In this document: positions 36,386-45,653 of the stretch, in pieces | Position numbering within the stretch: the first letter of the stretch is position 1 | Layout of the letters: every line of letters starts with the position of its first letter | Assembly (NCBI RefSeq): GCF_011604685.1 | Contig: NZ_CP050063.1 | Span: 5,044,501-5,108,500 of the forward strand | DNA from: Spirosoma aureum | GTDB taxonomy: Bacteria; Bacteroidota; Bacteroidia; Cytophagales; Spirosomataceae | Length of the DNA: 64,000 nucleotides | Reading direction: 5' to 3' | The notes under the pieces: model-generated | Told to the model about the DNA's origin: nothing | Seen by the model: only the letters and a program-made list of their open reading frames with translations | The model's database searches: none | Translations under genes and position numbers: made by a program

Positions 36386-36715
36386 ATGCAAGCAAGACCC
36401 GGTGCTGGCGTACGCCACCAGATTGAGCCAGACAGTGTGATCGCTGTCACAGCTGATGGGAATTATAGCTATATACACCTGATAAATGGAGAGCGTTTAT
36501 ACGTTAGCCGGACGCTTAGCTGGTTTACTCAGCGATGGCCTGAATTACTTCGGATTCATAAGCATGCCCTTATCAATCCAGGATTTATTAATCAATATCA
36601 GCTAAAAATGGGAAAACGACCAATTGGCCATGTTGTCATGAAAACGAATTTGCGCCTTGAAGTATCCCGCCGGCGTATCAGGGAAGTTGAAACCTTCCTG
36701 GGGCAGCAATCTTGA
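36386..36715 (+). CDS. Stand-alone LytTR DNA-binding protein
   Basis: A 109-aa protein consisting only of a LytTR domain. It has IEPDSVIAVTADGNYSYIH at the start, then LRIHKHALINPGFI and LEVSRRRIREVETFL, the usual LytTR strand and helix pattern. No receiver, kinase or membrane part is present. The ATG at 36386 gives an intact domain. It is followed by a second, divergent LytTR gene on the same strand, and a kinase partner is not adjacent. Confidence 0.85.
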   Translation: MQARPGAGVRHQIEPDSVIAVTADGNYSYIHLINGERLYVSRTLSWFTQRWPELLRIHKHALINPGFINQYQLKMGKRPIGHVVMKTNLRLEVSRRRIREVETFLGQQS

Positions 36716-36921
36716 ATCTGAATGACCAATAATAGCGATCTACGAAAAATTATCCATTAATCACCCTATTATATACATAAAGTTAGCTACTTATTTCGCA
36801 CCCTGTAATCTGGTTACGAACTAAATAAATGACGATTGCAACCAAACTGAATGTTCATGCCTCTATATCGACGACTTATCTGCTCATTTTAAAATAAATA
36901 AGCCTTATAATCACTACTTTT

Positions 36922-37287
36922 TTGTCTACACTTACCAATCCATCCAGCCTTTACCGCGTTGAAGTTCCATCTTTTACGCATTTGAGACCAAATACGCAGA
37001 TAGTTTATCTCCGGGGTTCGGTTCAGTACACTTATATTTATTACGAGGATGGCCAGGTTGATCTAATGAGCTATTCGATTAAGCGATTATCGGCATTACG
37101 TCCAAATCTACTGAGGGTTCATAAAGGGTACGCGGTTAATCCGGCCTATATTGTCAATATCCGGCATGAAAATCTACGCAATACCGATTTGACGGTACAG
37201 CTAAATAACAAACAGATCATCATACCCGTATCCCGTCGACAGGCCAAAGTGGTTATTACAGCCTTACGATTAACCTGGGCCAATTGA
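36922..37287 (+). CDS. Second stand-alone LytTR DNA-binding protein
   Basis: A 121-aa frame starting at TTG 36922, with no ATG before the domain. LytTR motifs are IVYLRGSVQYTYIYYEDGQ, LRVHKGYAVNPAYI and IIPVSRRQAKVV. It resembles the preceding gene (same LRxHKxxxxNPxxI block), so the two probably arose by duplication. The start codon is uncertain. About 205 bases separate it from the first LytTR gene, enough for a separate promoter. Confidence 0.75.
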   Translation: MSTLTNPSSLYRVEVPSFTHLRPNTQIVYLRGSVQYTYIYYEDGQVDLMSYSIKRLSALRPNLLRVHKGYAVNPAYIVNIRHENLRNTDLTVQLNNKQIIIPVSRRQAKVVITALRLTWAN

Positions 37288-37595
37288 TGCAATAGTTCGA
37301 CTTTGTCGCTCTACTGCTGAGGATTCTCTCTTACTCTACTTGACTCTTTTCGTTCGGCGGTGAGCGAAAGGACTTTGTTTTTTACAGCTCAGCCATCAGC
37401 AGGATTTACGATCTATTTTTAGACAGACTTGCTTTTGCTTTAGCGATTCTCTAGTTCTTTCTTCGAAAAATAGCTATGTTTTTTCCCTAAAACTAGTGAA
37501 TTTTAGGGCGGCTGATGGATTAGCGGTAAACGAATAGTTCGGTTACGTTCGTTTTATCCATCAGAAAAATCATGTATATCCGCTATTACTCTACT

Positions 37596-38051
37596 ATGAA
37601 ACACTTTCGCATTGTTATCCTCCTGATGTCGTTGATTGCCGGTCTTTTGAACTGCAAAAATGATGACGGCAATAACCCGGCCCCCACAGCTGCCTCCCAA
37701 ACTGAGCTGTTGGTTTCTAATAAATGGCTGCTTCAGCGAGTAGCAACCAGCAATGACCAGACTATTGGCAAGAACCAGATGAATACAACGACACTCCTTC
37801 TTTTCGAGCTGGATATGCAGTTTTATGCCGACAATACCGTTAAAGCCATCAATCATTTAACGGGTCAGATTCCGAACGGTGGGACCTGGAAACTGGCTGC
37901 CGACAATAAGTCAATTGATGTGGACGTAACGGGTTTTAAAGGCAATTTCCCAATTCTGGAACTGAACCGGACTAAACTTACACTCCGCCAGCGGGCTCCA
38001 GTCAGTGGCGTACAATCGGACATTAATCTGGAATTCGCCCCCTCGCTGTGA
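37596..38051 (+). CDS. Lipocalin-like lipoprotein
   Basis: From the ATG at 37596 (MKHFRIVILLMSLIAGLLNC) the product is 151 aa with a lipobox Cys at residue 20. An upstream ATG at 37572 would add eight residues. The mature part (SNKWLLQRVATS ... GGTWKLAADNKSIDVD) has the beta-rich, Trp-containing pattern of lipocalin-like or DUF5004-type Bacteroidota lipoproteins. Likely anchored in the outer membrane. The preceding 37288-37595 stretch shows no other gene. Confidence 0.65.
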   Translation: MKHFRIVILLMSLIAGLLNCKNDDGNNPAPTAASQTELLVSNKWLLQRVATSNDQTIGKNQMNTTTLLLFELDMQFYADNTVKAINHLTGQIPNGGTWKLAADNKSIDVDVTGFKGNFPILELNRTKLTLRQRAPVSGVQSDINLEFAPSL

Positions 38052-38133
38052 GTTTTGTACCCATCAGCTTTGAAGATCAAATAAAGCTGTTTTAGAAATT
38101 CACAATTGGCGATAATTGAATTTATATCGTGTG

Positions 38134-38141
38134 TACCTTTG
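38134..38141 (+). promoter_or_regulatory. -7 box TACCTTTG upstream of the alpha/beta hydrolase gene
   Basis: An exact TAnnTTTG match 50 bases before the ATG at 38192. A TTG at 38116 gives a somewhat short 15-base spacer. It would drive the hydrolase-UMF1 pair. Confidence 0.45.
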
Positions 38142-38191
38142 GCTGATCGATAAAGCTGATCCCAATAGAATCCATTCACAGCCAATAGAAT

Positions 38192-39058
38192 ATGCCAATT
38201 CTCCGATTTGAAACAGAGCCGGGTTTCTTTGTCACAGCCGACGCTGAAGGTGACTCCGCCAACCCGCCTGTTTTACTGCTGCATGGGGGTGGGCAAACAC
38301 GCCATTCTTGGGGCGATACTGCACGCTTTCTGGCCGATGCCGGCTGGTATGCGATCGCTCTCGATGCACGCGGCCACGGTGATAGCGACTGGTCGACCGA
38401 GGGGCATTACGAGATTGACTACTTAGCCCGTGATTTACGGGCTGTGATTGCTCAACTCAACCAGAAACCTGCTCTGGTAGGTGCATCGATGGGTGGCATG
38501 ACGGCACTTATCGCCGAAGGTGAACGGCCAGCCGATACTGACCCTATCTGTTCGGCCATTGTTCTCGTCGATATTGCTCCGCGCGCGGAGCAGAAGGGCA
38601 TCGAGCGAATTTTTGCGTTTATGAGTCGCAACTTGAACGGCTTTGCCAGTCTGGACGAAGCTGCGGAAGCAGTAGCCTCCTATCTTCCCCATCGCCCCCG
38701 ACCGTCGGATCATAGTCGCCTTGAGAAAAATCTTCGCTTTCGTCAGGGCAGGTATTATTGGCATTGGGACCCTAGCATGCTCAATTTATGGCGCCAGCAT
38801 ACGGGACCTGCTCACAATACCCGAAACGAAGAACGACTCTACCGGGCTGCCCACTCGTTGACGGTTCCGACGTTGATTGTGCGGGGTGGTATCAGTGATG
38901 TTGTGAGTGAAAAGGTGATGATCGAATTTTTAGATACAGTGCCTCATGTTCAGAGCGTCAGTGTAGCCGATGCCGGCCATATGGTTGCCGGAGACTCAAA
39001 TCATGCATTTACGAAGGCCGTCATAAACTTTTTAACAAGTGAATTAGCGACTAAGTAA
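38192..39058 (+). CDS. Alpha/beta-fold hydrolase
   Basis: A 288-aa hydrolase of the peroxidase/esterase-like group. It has the oxyanion LLHGGGQTRHSW segment (27-38), ALDARGHGDSDW, nucleophile Ser in VGASMGGMTAL (98-108), an acid in VRGGISDVVSE and a His in VADAGHMVAGD. There is no signal peptide. Substrate not predictable. It ends 14 bases before the UMF1-type transporter gene, so the two are probably one transcript. Confidence 0.88.
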   Translation: MPILRFETEPGFFVTADAEGDSANPPVLLLHGGGQTRHSWGDTARFLADAGWYAIALDARGHGDSDWSTEGHYEIDYLARDLRAVIAQLNQKPALVGASMGGMTALIAEGERPADTDPICSAIVLVDIAPRAEQKGIERIFAFMSRNLNGFASLDEAAEAVASYLPHRPRPSDHSRLEKNLRFRQGRYYWHWDPSMLNLWRQHTGPAHNTRNEERLYRAAHSLTVPTLIVRGGISDVVSEKVMIEFLDTVPHVQSVSVADAGHMVAGDSNHAFTKAVINFLTSELATK

Positions 39059-39072
39059 TTGGCTTATTCAAA

Positions 39073-40383
39073 ATGAAAAACGTCCCCCGTATCCTGACAG
39101 CCTGGACCATTTACGACTGGGCTAATTCGGTGCATTCACTGGTCATTGTATCCAGTATTTTTCCCGTTTATTTTTCGGCTACCGCCCTCAATGAGACTGG
39201 TGGCCCGATGATTGACTTTCTGGGGCTTTCGATCAAAAATTCGGTCCTCTTTTCATATACCGTCTCGGCGGCTTTCCTGTTTACGGCCCTGCTGTCGCCT
39301 GTTTGCTCGGCCATCGCCGATTATAGCGGACAGAAAAAAACGTTCATGAAGTTTTTTTGCTATACGGGGGCCATTAGTTGTAGCCTGCTCTATTTTTTCA
39401 CTCAGGAAACGACCACGTTAGCCGTTATCTGCTTCTGGCTGAGCCTGATTGGCTGGAGTGGCAGTATTGTTTTTTACAACTCATACCTGCCCGACATCGC
39501 CACCGAAGACCAGTTCGATCGGGTGAGCGCCCGCGGTTTTTCGATGGGCTACATTGGCAGTGTTGCGCTGATGATCCTGAATCTGCTCGTAATCCTTAAA
39601 CGCGACTGGTTTGGTAATATCTCCGAAGGTATGGCCTCCCGTATCGCTTTTCTGACGGTCGGGCTTTGGTGGATCGGTTTTGCGCAAATTCCGTTCAGTC
39701 GACTACCGGACGGAACAAGGAAGGTAAAAAAAGCGGGCAATTACATTCTGAACGGATTTAAAGAACTGCGCCACGTCTGGGCTGAACTTCAGGACCGACC
39801 GCTGGCCAAACGGTTTCTGATTTCTTTTTTTGTCTACAACATGGGCGTTCAGACGGTAATGTACGTAGCAACCATTTTCGGGAGCGACGAGCTTAAACTA
39901 CCCGGCCAGAGCTTAATTATTACGATTTTGCTCATCCAGCTGGTTGCCATTCCCGGTGCCTATGGCTTCTCCCGATTATCGGAACGACTGGGAAACACTT
40001 ACGCCCTGATGACGGCTGTAGTCATTTGGATCGCGATCTGTGCCTGTGCCTATTTCGTACAAACCGAATCCCAGTTTTTTGCCCTTGCTGCCGTTGTTGG
40101 GCTGGTTATGGGCGGTATTCAATCACTCTCACGTTCGACCTATTCTAAACTGATTCCGGCTTCGAACGATACCGCTTCCTATTTCAGCTTCTACGACGTA
40201 ACCGAAAAATTATCCATCGTGTTTGGCACCCTGGTCTACGGTCTGATCGAGCAGGTAACGGGCAGTATGCGCAACAGTGTTCTGGCCCTGTTAGTCCTGT
40301 TCGTGATCGGGTTTGTACTTTTAATGCGAATTCCATCACAAAAAATTTACGGTGTACGTTTGGAGAACGCAGAAGTTTTGTAA
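39073..40383 (+). CDS. MFS transporter, UMF1/Atg22-like
   Basis: A 436-aa permease with about 12 membrane helices. The N-terminus WTIYDWANSVHSLVIVSSIFPVYF is typical of the UMF1 (Atg22-like) branch, and a GGIQSLSRSTYSKLIP block matches the family's second-half signature. Substrates are poorly known, possibly amino acids by analogy with vacuolar effluxers. It is downstream of the hydrolase gene and followed by tRNA-Val after 56 bases. Confidence 0.9.
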   Translation: MKNVPRILTAWTIYDWANSVHSLVIVSSIFPVYFSATALNETGGPMIDFLGLSIKNSVLFSYTVSAAFLFTALLSPVCSAIADYSGQKKTFMKFFCYTGAISCSLLYFFTQETTTLAVICFWLSLIGWSGSIVFYNSYLPDIATEDQFDRVSARGFSMGYIGSVALMILNLLVILKRDWFGNISEGMASRIAFLTVGLWWIGFAQIPFSRLPDGTRKVKKAGNYILNGFKELRHVWAELQDRPLAKRFLISFFVYNMGVQTVMYVATIFGSDELKLPGQSLIITILLIQLVAIPGAYGFSRLSERLGNTYALMTAVVIWIAICACAYFVQTESQFFALAAVVGLVMGGIQSLSRSTYSKLIPASNDTASYFSFYDVTEKLSIVFGTLVYGLIEQVTGSMRNSVLALLVLFVIGFVLLMRIPSQKIYGVRLENAEVL

Positions 40384-40439
40384 GTTTGCAGCCCCGGAAG
40401 CAAGTAATAAGTCGTTAGCCGGGGCTTACTCATTCATAA

Positions 40440-40514
40440 AGGAGGTTAGCTCAGTTGGTTCAGAGCGCTGCTTTGACAGAGCAGAGGTCAGCGGTTCGAG
40501 CCCGCTACTTCCTA
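40440..40514 (+). tRNA. tRNA-Val(GAC)
   Basis: A 75-base tRNA. The acceptor stem AGGAGGT / ACTTCCT has one G-U pair, the D stem and TTCGAGC T loop are normal, and the anticodon stem CTGCT / AGCAG encloses TTGACAG, giving anticodon GAC (Val, GUC). CCA is not encoded. A strong terminator follows. Confidence 0.96.
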
Positions 40515-40520
40515 CAAAGA

Positions 40521-40559
40521 GGGCTGGTCACGTAAATTCGTGACCAGCCCTTCTTTTTT
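40521..40559 (+). terminator. Intrinsic terminator after tRNA-Val
   Basis: A 12-base stem GGGCTGGTCACG / CGTGACCAGCCC with a 6-base loop and a T-rich tail, six bases past the tRNA. Confidence 0.93.
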
Positions 40560-41007
40560 ATCACTGGCTTACCTATTGGCTCCGTTTTCTACATCGATTG
40601 AACGGATTGCCCTCGCCAACAACATACTGCTGCAAATCAGCACGGGCAGCAAGGTTTCCTACTTATCACAGTTTTTCACTGGTGATTCCTTTGTCTACAA
40701 CCGTTAATTATGTTCAAATAGTCACCTGTTGTTCTGTCAAACTCTCCTCTTATACATCGTCGGTAACGGATTACTAGCTACCCAACTATATTTGTGAAGG
40801 GAGCTAGCTGTTTCTGAGCATATCGCAAAATCGTACTGTATGAATAGGCATGCGCTGCTAACAGCGAACATCCTTTCAAGTTTCCATTGATGCGGCAAAT
40901 CAGGTTCAGTAGTGCTTTCTGATAATACCTAGTACCTGCATCCCGGCTACCCAGATACCTATGGATGGCGATCCTAATCAAGTATAGTTTAAAAATCACT
41001 TACAACG
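40560..41007. other. Intergenic region with a possible distant promoter
   Basis: No convincing gene. A 73-codon minus-strand frame at 40778-40999 has weak protein character and no recognisable family. It could be a decayed fragment, but it is not called. An exact -7 box TATATTTG lies at 40787-40794. If used, the ELW-repeat gene would have a leader of about 200 bases. Confidence 0.4.
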
Positions 41008-43245
41008 ATGAATGTGTTCTACAAACAGGTATTTATCCCATTACTGGTATTATTACTCGCAACAAATCTCATTAGCCATGCCCAAACCCGCATCAAGGAC
41101 ATCAGGCCAGGAGCCAGCTCGTCTTCTCCTGAACAACTGACCAGTATTAACGGTACTTTGTATTTTGTCGCCAACGATGGTATCCATGGCAAAGAACTCT
41201 GGAAATCGGACGGCACGGAGCAGGGCACGGTTCTGGTTAAAGACATTACTTCAGGTGTAGAAGACGGACAGGTTCAACATCTGACGAATGTAAATGGGAT
41301 ATTATTTTTCAGCGCTAAAATTATCAGCGCGTTCGGGCCGGCAAATGAGCTTTATAAATCGGATGGGACAGCCGATGGCACAGTCGAATTGTTAGACGGA
41401 CAAGGCAATAAAGCTGAAAGTAAAAATCCAGACAATCTGACGAATCTGGGCGGTATTCTCTACTACACCAATACCCTTTCACTGGGTGGCTATAGCTACA
41501 CCAATCTCTTGAAATCCAATGGAACCAATGCGCCTGGTACTGGACGAATTACATACCTACCCAGTGAACCACCTAACTTTTTTAAAATCTCGCAATTAAC
41601 AGTTCTGAACGGTATCCTTTATTTCACCTATGGCGGAGCTCTCTGGCAATCAGATGGTTCACTAGTGGGAACTGTTAAAGTAAAAACTATTGCGCCGGGT
41701 CCCGGAAACATCGAAATCCAGAATATGATTAACGTCAACAATACACTGTTCTTTACGGCCGACGATGGTCAAAGTTCAGGGGTAAGAAGGCTATGGAAAT
41801 CGGATGGCACTGCCAACGGTACGGTAAAACTCAAAGACGGGATCGGAAATCCGGCCGAAGCCCCAAACCCTGCCAACCTCACCAATGTCAACGGGACCTT
41901 GTACTATACAAGCTCAATAGCAAAAGGGGGCTATGGCTACTGGGGACTCTTCAAATCCGATGGTACGGATTCTCCCGGAACCAGCTTTGTGGGGACTTTT
42001 ATTAAATCAACGGCAGACACGCCACTCATCGATACGAATATTCCCTATGATGCGACCGCAAATCAGGCTGCTTCTCCTTCCAGTCTTATCGACGTGGGAG
42101 GAACACTCTACTTCGTTTTTGCCGGTAATCTCTGGAAATCGAACGGTACTTCGGCGGGTACGATAAAAGTAGCGAACGCTGTTAACCCGAGTTTGCTGAC
42201 AAATGTCAACGGAACCCTTTATTTTCTAAGCGGGCCAGGTTCAATTTATAAAACAGATCCGTCGGCCAATTCAGCAGTAGCTGTTTTTACATCGTCAGAC
42301 CCTACTTATAACCTGACGAATGTAAACGGAACCCTTTTCTTTACCCATGCCGATCCTGCAACAACGGGTGTAGAACTTTATAAGCTGGATTCGGCCTCTC
42401 CCCCGTCTGACTTTTCAATTACAGGTGTAACGAATGTGAACTGCTCCGAACTGACGGCTGGTCTGCGTTCACTGACATTCACCCCGACCTATGCCGGTAT
42501 CAATGGTCAACCTATAAGCTTTTCGGTGGTTAATGAACTATCGCCTACACTTAGCGCAGGGCCTTATACCCTTAGCTTGTATACCGACAATCCAGTCATT
42601 ACCTTAAAAGCGACCCAGACTGGAACGGCTTCAGAAGTCAGCTATGTGTACAACTGGCTGGCTGCCTGCGAGTCAAATCCTCCACCTTCCGCAGACTTTG
42701 CCATTACGGGGGTAACATCCGTCAATTGTGCTACCGTATCAGCTGGTCTGCGTTCGCTGACATTCACCCCGACCTATGCCGGTATCAATGGTCAGCCCAT
42801 AAGCTTCTCAGTCGTTAATGAACTATTGCCAACCTTCAACTCCGGGCCCTATACGCTTAACCTGTATACCGACAACCCGGTCATTACGTTAAAGGCGACT
42901 CAGGCTGGAACGGCTACCGAAGCCAGTTACGTCTACAACTGGTTGGCGGCCTGCGGACAGGGAGCACGAATTGGAGACGAATCTATTTCTGCACTTCAGG
43001 TAAAGCTGCTGGGAAATCCAGTGCATAATGCTGTTGATGTTGAGGTAACCAGTGCTGAAGGATCTCATTTAAACCTATCGTTGACCGATATGCAGGGGAA
43101 TCTGATTGGATATAACAAGACCGAACAGGCTCATGTGACCGAGCGGTTTCGCTTTTCGGTATCCGATCAATCGGCTGGTGTCTTACTGCTACGGGTTAGT
43201 ACCAATCGTGAAACAAAAACGGTGCGAATCGTAAAAACAAATTGA
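41008..43245 (+). CDS. T9SS-exported ELWxxDGTxxGT-repeat protein
   Basis: A 745-aa protein with a signal peptide (PLLVLLLATNLISHAQ). Residues about 25-460 are propeller-like repeats of the ELWKSDGTxxGTV and LTNVNGTLYF type, the hyalin/ELWxxDGTxxGT family. Residues 468-655 are two 95-residue copies of a domain starting DFxITGVTxVNC. A type IX C-terminal sorting domain (LQVKLLGNPVHNAVDVEV ... VRIVKTN) ends the protein. It should be secreted or surface attached, possibly adhesive. A long terminator hairpin follows. Confidence 0.85.
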   Translation: MNVFYKQVFIPLLVLLLATNLISHAQTRIKDIRPGASSSSPEQLTSINGTLYFVANDGIHGKELWKSDGTEQGTVLVKDITSGVEDGQVQHLTNVNGILFFSAKIISAFGPANELYKSDGTADGTVELLDGQGNKAESKNPDNLTNLGGILYYTNTLSLGGYSYTNLLKSNGTNAPGTGRITYLPSEPPNFFKISQLTVLNGILYFTYGGALWQSDGSLVGTVKVKTIAPGPGNIEIQNMINVNNTLFFTADDGQSSGVRRLWKSDGTANGTVKLKDGIGNPAEAPNPANLTNVNGTLYYTSSIAKGGYGYWGLFKSDGTDSPGTSFVGTFIKSTADTPLIDTNIPYDATANQAASPSSLIDVGGTLYFVFAGNLWKSNGTSAGTIKVANAVNPSLLTNVNGTLYFLSGPGSIYKTDPSANSAVAVFTSSDPTYNLTNVNGTLFFTHADPATTGVELYKLDSASPPSDFSITGVTNVNCSELTAGLRSLTFTPTYAGINGQPISFSVVNELSPTLSAGPYTLSLYTDNPVITLKATQTGTASEVSYVYNWLAACESNPPPSADFAITGVTSVNCATVSAGLRSLTFTPTYAGINGQPISFSVVNELLPTFNSGPYTLNLYTDNPVITLKATQAGTATEASYVYNWLAACGQGARIGDESISALQVKLLGNPVHNAVDVEVTSAEGSHLNLSLTDMQGNLIGYNKTEQAHVTERFRFSVSDQSAGVLLLRVSTNRETKTVRIVKTN
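42409..42957 (+). repeat. Tandem duplication of a 95-residue domain inside the ELW-repeat gene
   Basis: Units begin at 42409 and 42694 with a 285-base period. Long stretches are nearly identical (for example LTFTPTYAGINGQPISFSVV in both), showing a recent duplication or gene conversion. Confidence 0.9.
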
Positions 43246-43257
43246 CATGCTAACAGG

Positions 43258-43315
43258 AAAATACGTGAGAGGCCCGAAAATTGAGGTGATTTTTGGGCCT
43301 CTCACGTATTTTTTT
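43258..43315 (+). terminator. Long intrinsic terminator after the ELW-repeat gene
   Basis: Stem AAATACGTGAGAGGCCC / GGGCCTCTCACGTATTT, extended by A and T pairs around a short loop, then a T run. It begins 12 bases after the stop codon. Confidence 0.93.
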
Positions 43316-43352
43316 CGGGAACCCAGTTGGCCGCACTTTCATAATGGGCAAC

Positions 43353-44675
43353 TCAGTTCGGTATTTTTTCTCTTGTATGCTCGCGGACAACCACCCGTTC
43401 TATTTTTCCAACCAGAAATATGTAGGAACAAGCGCCTACTAATCCTAAGGCACCGATAAAGACAAGAGCGGGTTTAAAATTGCCCCCTTTTGCGAGATAA
43501 CCAATAACGATCGGAACCACGATAGACGCCAGATTTCCCATGAAATTAAAGACGCCACCCGTCAAGCCTATTAAGTGTTTCGGTGACAGGATTGACACAA
43601 ATACCCACGAAATCAAGGCCATACCAGACCCAAAGAATGCCAGTGCCATGAAGAAAATGATCATGGCGGTATCGTTGGTATAATTGGCTCCGATAATGCT
43701 TATCGACAGAAGTAGTCCGGCAATGATTGGAGCCTTTCGGGCGACACTGACCGAGGTTCCGGTTTTAACTAAATAATCGGATACAAATCCAGACAGGAGT
43801 AAACCGGCGCAGGCAGCCAGAAACGGTACGGATGCCAGATACCCGGATTTAATGAAGTCCAGACCCCGATACTGCACCAGATACGTGGGGAACCAGGTCA
43901 GAAAAAACCAGAGTGTGGCATTAACGGCAAACTGCCCAATATAAACACCCCATAAGGTTCGGCTGGAAAAGACCTGACGCAAATTTGCCCAACTCCACAC
44001 GGTCTGTGATGTTCCGGACTTCTTCCCCCTGAACAGTCCACCCCCTTCTTCAATATACGCTAATTCAGCCTCATTGACGCCCGAATGCTTTAGTGGGTCA
44101 CGGTAGAACAGATACCAGATCACTCCCCACACGATACCGACCATGCCGGTGCCAATAAACAAACCTTTCCAGCCCGCATACGCTTGAACGGTCACGAGAA
44201 CTGGGGTCAGAAATGCCAGTCCGATGAACTGCCCGGAAACATACATGGAAATGGCCGACGCCCGTTCATGATCGGGGAACCAGCTTGTTACGATCCGGTT
44301 GTTGATGGGATACGATGGTGCCTCAAATGCACCGGTTGCCAGCCGAAGCGAGAACAAACTGGCGAAACCTTTGACAAAGCCCTGGCACAATGTTGCTATT
44401 GACCAGGTAATCAGGCAGAAAGCATAGAGTACACGAGGGCCAAAACGGTCAGCAACCAGTCCGCCGGGAATCTGCAGCAACGCATAGGTCCACCCGAATG
44501 CCGAAAAAACATACCCTAACTGCTCGGGAGCCAGTTGTAAATCTTTGCTTAACGCAGAAGCGGCTACCGAGAGGTTACTCCGATCCAGGTAATTGATCAC
44601 AACATTGACGAATACGAGCGCCAGCATCCCGTAACGTGCCCGTGTTTTAGGGAAGGATATACCTTGCTGTTTCAT
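43353..44675 (-). CDS. MFS transporter, anion:cation symporter-like (sugar acid type)
   Basis: A 440-aa, 12-helix permease. The N-terminus (YGMLALVFVNVVINYLDRSNLS) and the first-half blocks GWTYALLQIPGGLVADRFGPR and ATGAFEAPSYPINNRI match the ACS family, which carries hexuronates, galactonate, glucarate and related acids. It is the downstream member of a leftward group with an SDR, a Tat-exported TIM-barrel protein and a dehydrogenase, so uptake of a sugar or sugar acid is likely. The substrate cannot be read from sequence. Confidence 0.88.
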   Translation of the reverse strand: MKQQGISFPKTRARYGMLALVFVNVVINYLDRSNLSVAASALSKDLQLAPEQLGYVFSAFGWTYALLQIPGGLVADRFGPRVLYAFCLITWSIATLCQGFVKGFASLFSLRLATGAFEAPSYPINNRIVTSWFPDHERASAISMYVSGQFIGLAFLTPVLVTVQAYAGWKGLFIGTGMVGIVWGVIWYLFYRDPLKHSGVNEAELAYIEEGGGLFRGKKSGTSQTVWSWANLRQVFSSRTLWGVYIGQFAVNATLWFFLTWFPTYLVQYRGLDFIKSGYLASVPFLAACAGLLLSGFVSDYLVKTGTSVSVARKAPIIAGLLLSISIIGANYTNDTAMIIFFMALAFFGSGMALISWVFVSILSPKHLIGLTGGVFNFMGNLASIVVPIVIGYLAKGGNFKPALVFIGALGLVGACSYIFLVGKIERVVVREHTREKIPN

Positions 44676-44790
44676 TGGTTTGAACGGTTGGTTTAGGTAC
44701 GTTTATGCAAATTCAGGACTGGCGGGCAGACATGACAAAAGCAAATTCACATGCAAATGAAGAGAGTTATTGGCTGATCGAACACATGCG

Positions 44791-45576
44791 CTATTTAGCC
44801 GTCCAGCCTCCATCGACCGTGATCATGGAGCCAACCATGTATGTCGCGGCATCACTGGCCAGGAAGATGGCAGCTCCCTGAATTTCACGCAAAAGTCCCC
44901 AGCGACCAAGCGCAGTGGCACCTACAACAAAATTCTTGGCTTCGTCAGTATGGGCAATGGGTTCATTCATTTCGGTCAGGAAAGGGCCGGGACAGATAGC
45001 ATTTACGTTGATATTGAACGGGCACAATTCTAAAGCAAGTGCGCGGGTCATTTGCACAACGGCACCTTTGCTTGCGGTGTAGGGCGTTCGGTTGGCAAGC
45101 CCGACCAGGCCGAGTGTGCTGGCCAGATTGATGATTTTACCACTCCCCTGCTGCTTCATGTAAGGTGTCACAGCTCTGGAGCAAAGCCAGGTGCCATTGA
45201 CATTAATCTGCATCACTTTTGAAAAATCTTCCGGGGTTACTTCATCGATTGCACCCCGGATATTGATACCAGCACTGTTGATCAGAATATCGATTTTTCC
45301 GAACGCGTCAGCGGCTGCTTTCGCCATCCCTACCGTCTGGTCAACATCCGTAATGTCGGCCCTGTATGCGATGGCATTGATGCCGAAATCGCTCACTAGC
45401 TGACTGGCTGCATCAATTCCCTCCTGCGCATTTCGATTAACTACCATGATGCTGGCTCCTGCCGACGCTAATCCAGCGGCCATGGCCAGACCAAGCCCTT
45501 TGGAGCCTCCCGTAATAATGGCCGATTTCCCACTCAGGTCAAATTGTTTTATTCCTGGAAGTACTTCTTTACTCAT
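44791..45576 (-). CDS. SDR-family oxidoreductase, gluconate-5-dehydrogenase-like
   Basis: A 261-aa classical short-chain dehydrogenase. The cofactor loop is ITGGSKGLGLAMA (21-33), followed by LINSAGINIRG, catalytic Ser in NLASTLG, YTASK (Tyr and Lys) and ICPGPFLTEM. Length and motifs resemble gluconate 5-dehydrogenase and related polyol or ketogluconate reductases. It lies between the MFS transporter and the Tat-exported TIM-barrel gene on the same strand. Confidence 0.85.
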   Translation of the reverse strand: MSKEVLPGIKQFDLSGKSAIITGGSKGLGLAMAAGLASAGASIMVVNRNAQEGIDAASQLVSDFGINAIAYRADITDVDQTVGMAKAAADAFGKIDILINSAGINIRGAIDEVTPEDFSKVMQINVNGTWLCSRAVTPYMKQQGSGKIINLASTLGLVGLANRTPYTASKGAVVQMTRALALELCPFNINVNAICPGPFLTEMNEPIAHTDEAKNFVVGATALGRWGLLREIQGAAIFLASDAATYMVGSMITVDGGWTAK

Positions 45577-45653
45577 CTGGTTGATTCAGGTTGTTTGTAT
45601 AGCAGAAATGTCTCGCCGATGCGCCCGATTGGCTGATCATTGAGGCTAATTTT

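Noticed and set aside
40778..40999. Minus-strand 73-codon frame, possible transposase remnant
   Set aside because: No recognisable motif, no inverted repeats or target duplication around it, and no supporting context.
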